From Yamagishiella unicocca (lineage: Eukaryota > Chlorophyta > Chlorophyceae > Chlamydomonadales > Volvocaceae), in NCBI GenBank assembly GCA_003116995.1, contig BDSL01000105.1, positions 1-64,000 on the forward strand: a DNA stretch of 64,000 bases. The letters run 5' to 3'. The position numbers and the translations under genes are program-made. Of this stretch, positions 62,949 through 64,000 are shown piece by piece. The notes under the pieces are model-generated. The model saw only the letters and a list, made by a program, of their open reading frames with translations, had not been told where the DNA came from and did not search any database. Position 1 is the stretch's first letter; each line of letters opens with the position of its first letter.

Positions 62949-64000
62949 TGGGGGGCGGCGTGCGGACTACCCGTCATGAGGTGTCCCGCCTCAGACCCTC
63001 AGTGCATGACGCCTGCTGGCGCCCCCGGGCCCCCGCATGGCACTTCTGTTTGTTTGTTTTCTGTTCCTTCCAACGGCCGATGACGGGCCGCCTTCACAGG
63101 TTTCGGTAGTCAATCCGAGTGCTCCAGCATGCGGCCACAACATAGAGGTCCGAAGACAATGCGCCGGCTATCCTATCCATGTCGCGTAACCGGCTTTTAT
63201 GCCCACCCCACCCGCGCACCCACGGTGGTCCCACGCCGGCCAGCACACCCGCATGGGGCCCCCGTGGTCCGCTGCTCCGGTAGCTCCGCCGTCCAGGAGC
63301 AGAGACCCGCCCGCTGCGTCCCACCCCCTCCCTCTGTCTTCCGGCATGCGCACGCAAAGCGCTTGTCCGAAAATTTATTCGCCAGTTATTTTCTGCCCTC
63401 CGTTTCCTATGCCATGTAACCGGGTCTCCTCGCCCTCTGTAGGCTGCCTGCCGCCAGAGGGCCCCCGCAGCGCAGCGCCCTCAGGAGTGAGGGTGCTGAG
63501 CAGCGCAGACACGGTGCGGTACCGTATCGTACGATGCAGTATCGAATCGTACGGTGCCGTACCATACCGTAGGATGCCGTGCCGTATCGTACGGTACGGT
63601 GTGTCCTAGAGCTTCCCAAAAAATTGAATTTGGACGTCCTAAGTTGCCAGCGCAGGCGCTTGCGAGGGCTTCCGGGTACCAGGGACGAACGTTCGCCATG
63701 TGGCGTGTGGCTTCCTGCTGTGTGCTGTGTGCTGTGTGCGGCGTGCGGCGTGCAGGGGGCTCGGGCGGTCCCGCTGTGTGGCCGCACCTCTGAAGGCGCA
63801 CGGCGCCACGCGGACCTCCAACACACATTCACATCCGCCGAAACCACATGCTCCACTGACCCCCAACACCTCACCCATCCCTCGCCTTCCCGCCCCCCGC
63901 CCCCCGCCCGCACTACCCGCAGCAAACTCTCCCAGCGACCCTCATTTCCCCCTGGCTGGTTTCCTGTGTCGCATAACCGGGTCTACCCTCCCTGGCCCTC
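62949..64000. other. Right edge, no gene identified
   Basis: Holds an R2-like reverse copy (63,158-63,202), several copies of the TTTCCTATGCCATGTAACCGG-type motif, and a TACG-rich repeat. A minus-strand stretch near 63,430-63,520 (reading VSALLSTLTPEGAALRGPSG) could be another exon of the same unknown gene as 62,361-62,476, but this is only a suggestion. Confidence 0.35.
63517..63602. repeat. Degenerate CCGTATCGTACGG repeat
   Basis: Run of overlapping GTACCGTATCGTACG-like units containing many CGTACG/GTAC palindromes. Period irregular (about 11-22 bp). Confidence 0.7.

Noticed and set aside
62612..63109. Thr-His-Pro-Pro and Gly-Trp-Val-Gly repeat ORFs
   Set aside because: Translations of the (GGGT)n microsatellite.

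Overview
The window is nuclear DNA of a green alga, most likely a volvocine/Chlamydomonas relative. It is GC-rich, and its genes are split into many short exons by GT..AG introns crowded with minisatellites. A TGTAA motif, the usual chlorophyte poly(A) signal, follows several genes. A degenerate (TTTTAGGG)-type telomere octamer sits in one intron, and the fragment of a volvocine-style non-LTR retrotransposon is present. The species cannot be fixed from sequence alone.

Layout. 1-5.9 kb is a composite minisatellite of two interleaved repeat families (27 bp and about 46-50 bp), part of which is duplicated about 3.36 kb apart. 5.9-8.8 kb has no supported gene and one 39-bp minisatellite. 8.8-13.5 kb is a satellite of about 638/663-bp monomers, followed by mostly unannotatable DNA up to 17 kb.

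From 17 kb gene density rises. The genes are: a UFM1-specific protease (UFSP2, +, 17.1-21.3 kb, with an 86-bp perfect palindrome in an intron); a PP2C-type phosphatase (+, 21.9-25.4); a membrane-anchored START-domain lipid-binding protein (+, 28.9-33.7); a Bet1/Sft1-like Qc-SNARE (-, 35.6-37.1), divergent from an OXA1/YidC-type insertase with a C-terminal TPR (+, 37.8-41.6); a PMP3/RCI2 proteolipid (+, 42.9-44.3); the SSU-processome WD40 protein UTP15 (+, 45.7-52.1); a VAP protein with an MSP domain (+, 53.9-54.9); a LINE fragment (-, 56.7-57.7); and an ADP-ribosylglycohydrolase-fold protein (-, 58.2-61.2). A minus-strand exon of unknown identity lies at 62.4 kb.

The genes are unrelated housekeeping loci: protein de-UFMylation, dephosphorylation, lipid transfer and ER contact, Golgi SNARE, mitochondrial insertase, rRNA processing and ADP-ribose chemistry. 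They do not form a pathway or cluster. For eight of the nine genes with assigned exons, every exon phase joins in frame with no internal stop, and the models were built by hand from splice sites and family motifs. The START gene also closes in frame but relies on one doubtful 40-nt exon. First exons and N-termini are the least certain parts. The most unusual features are repeats: the perfect intronic palindrome, several short motifs dispersed on both strands through introns from 46 kb on, and a 38-bp LINE tail with a target-site duplication that appears to supply the poly(A) signal of its host gene.
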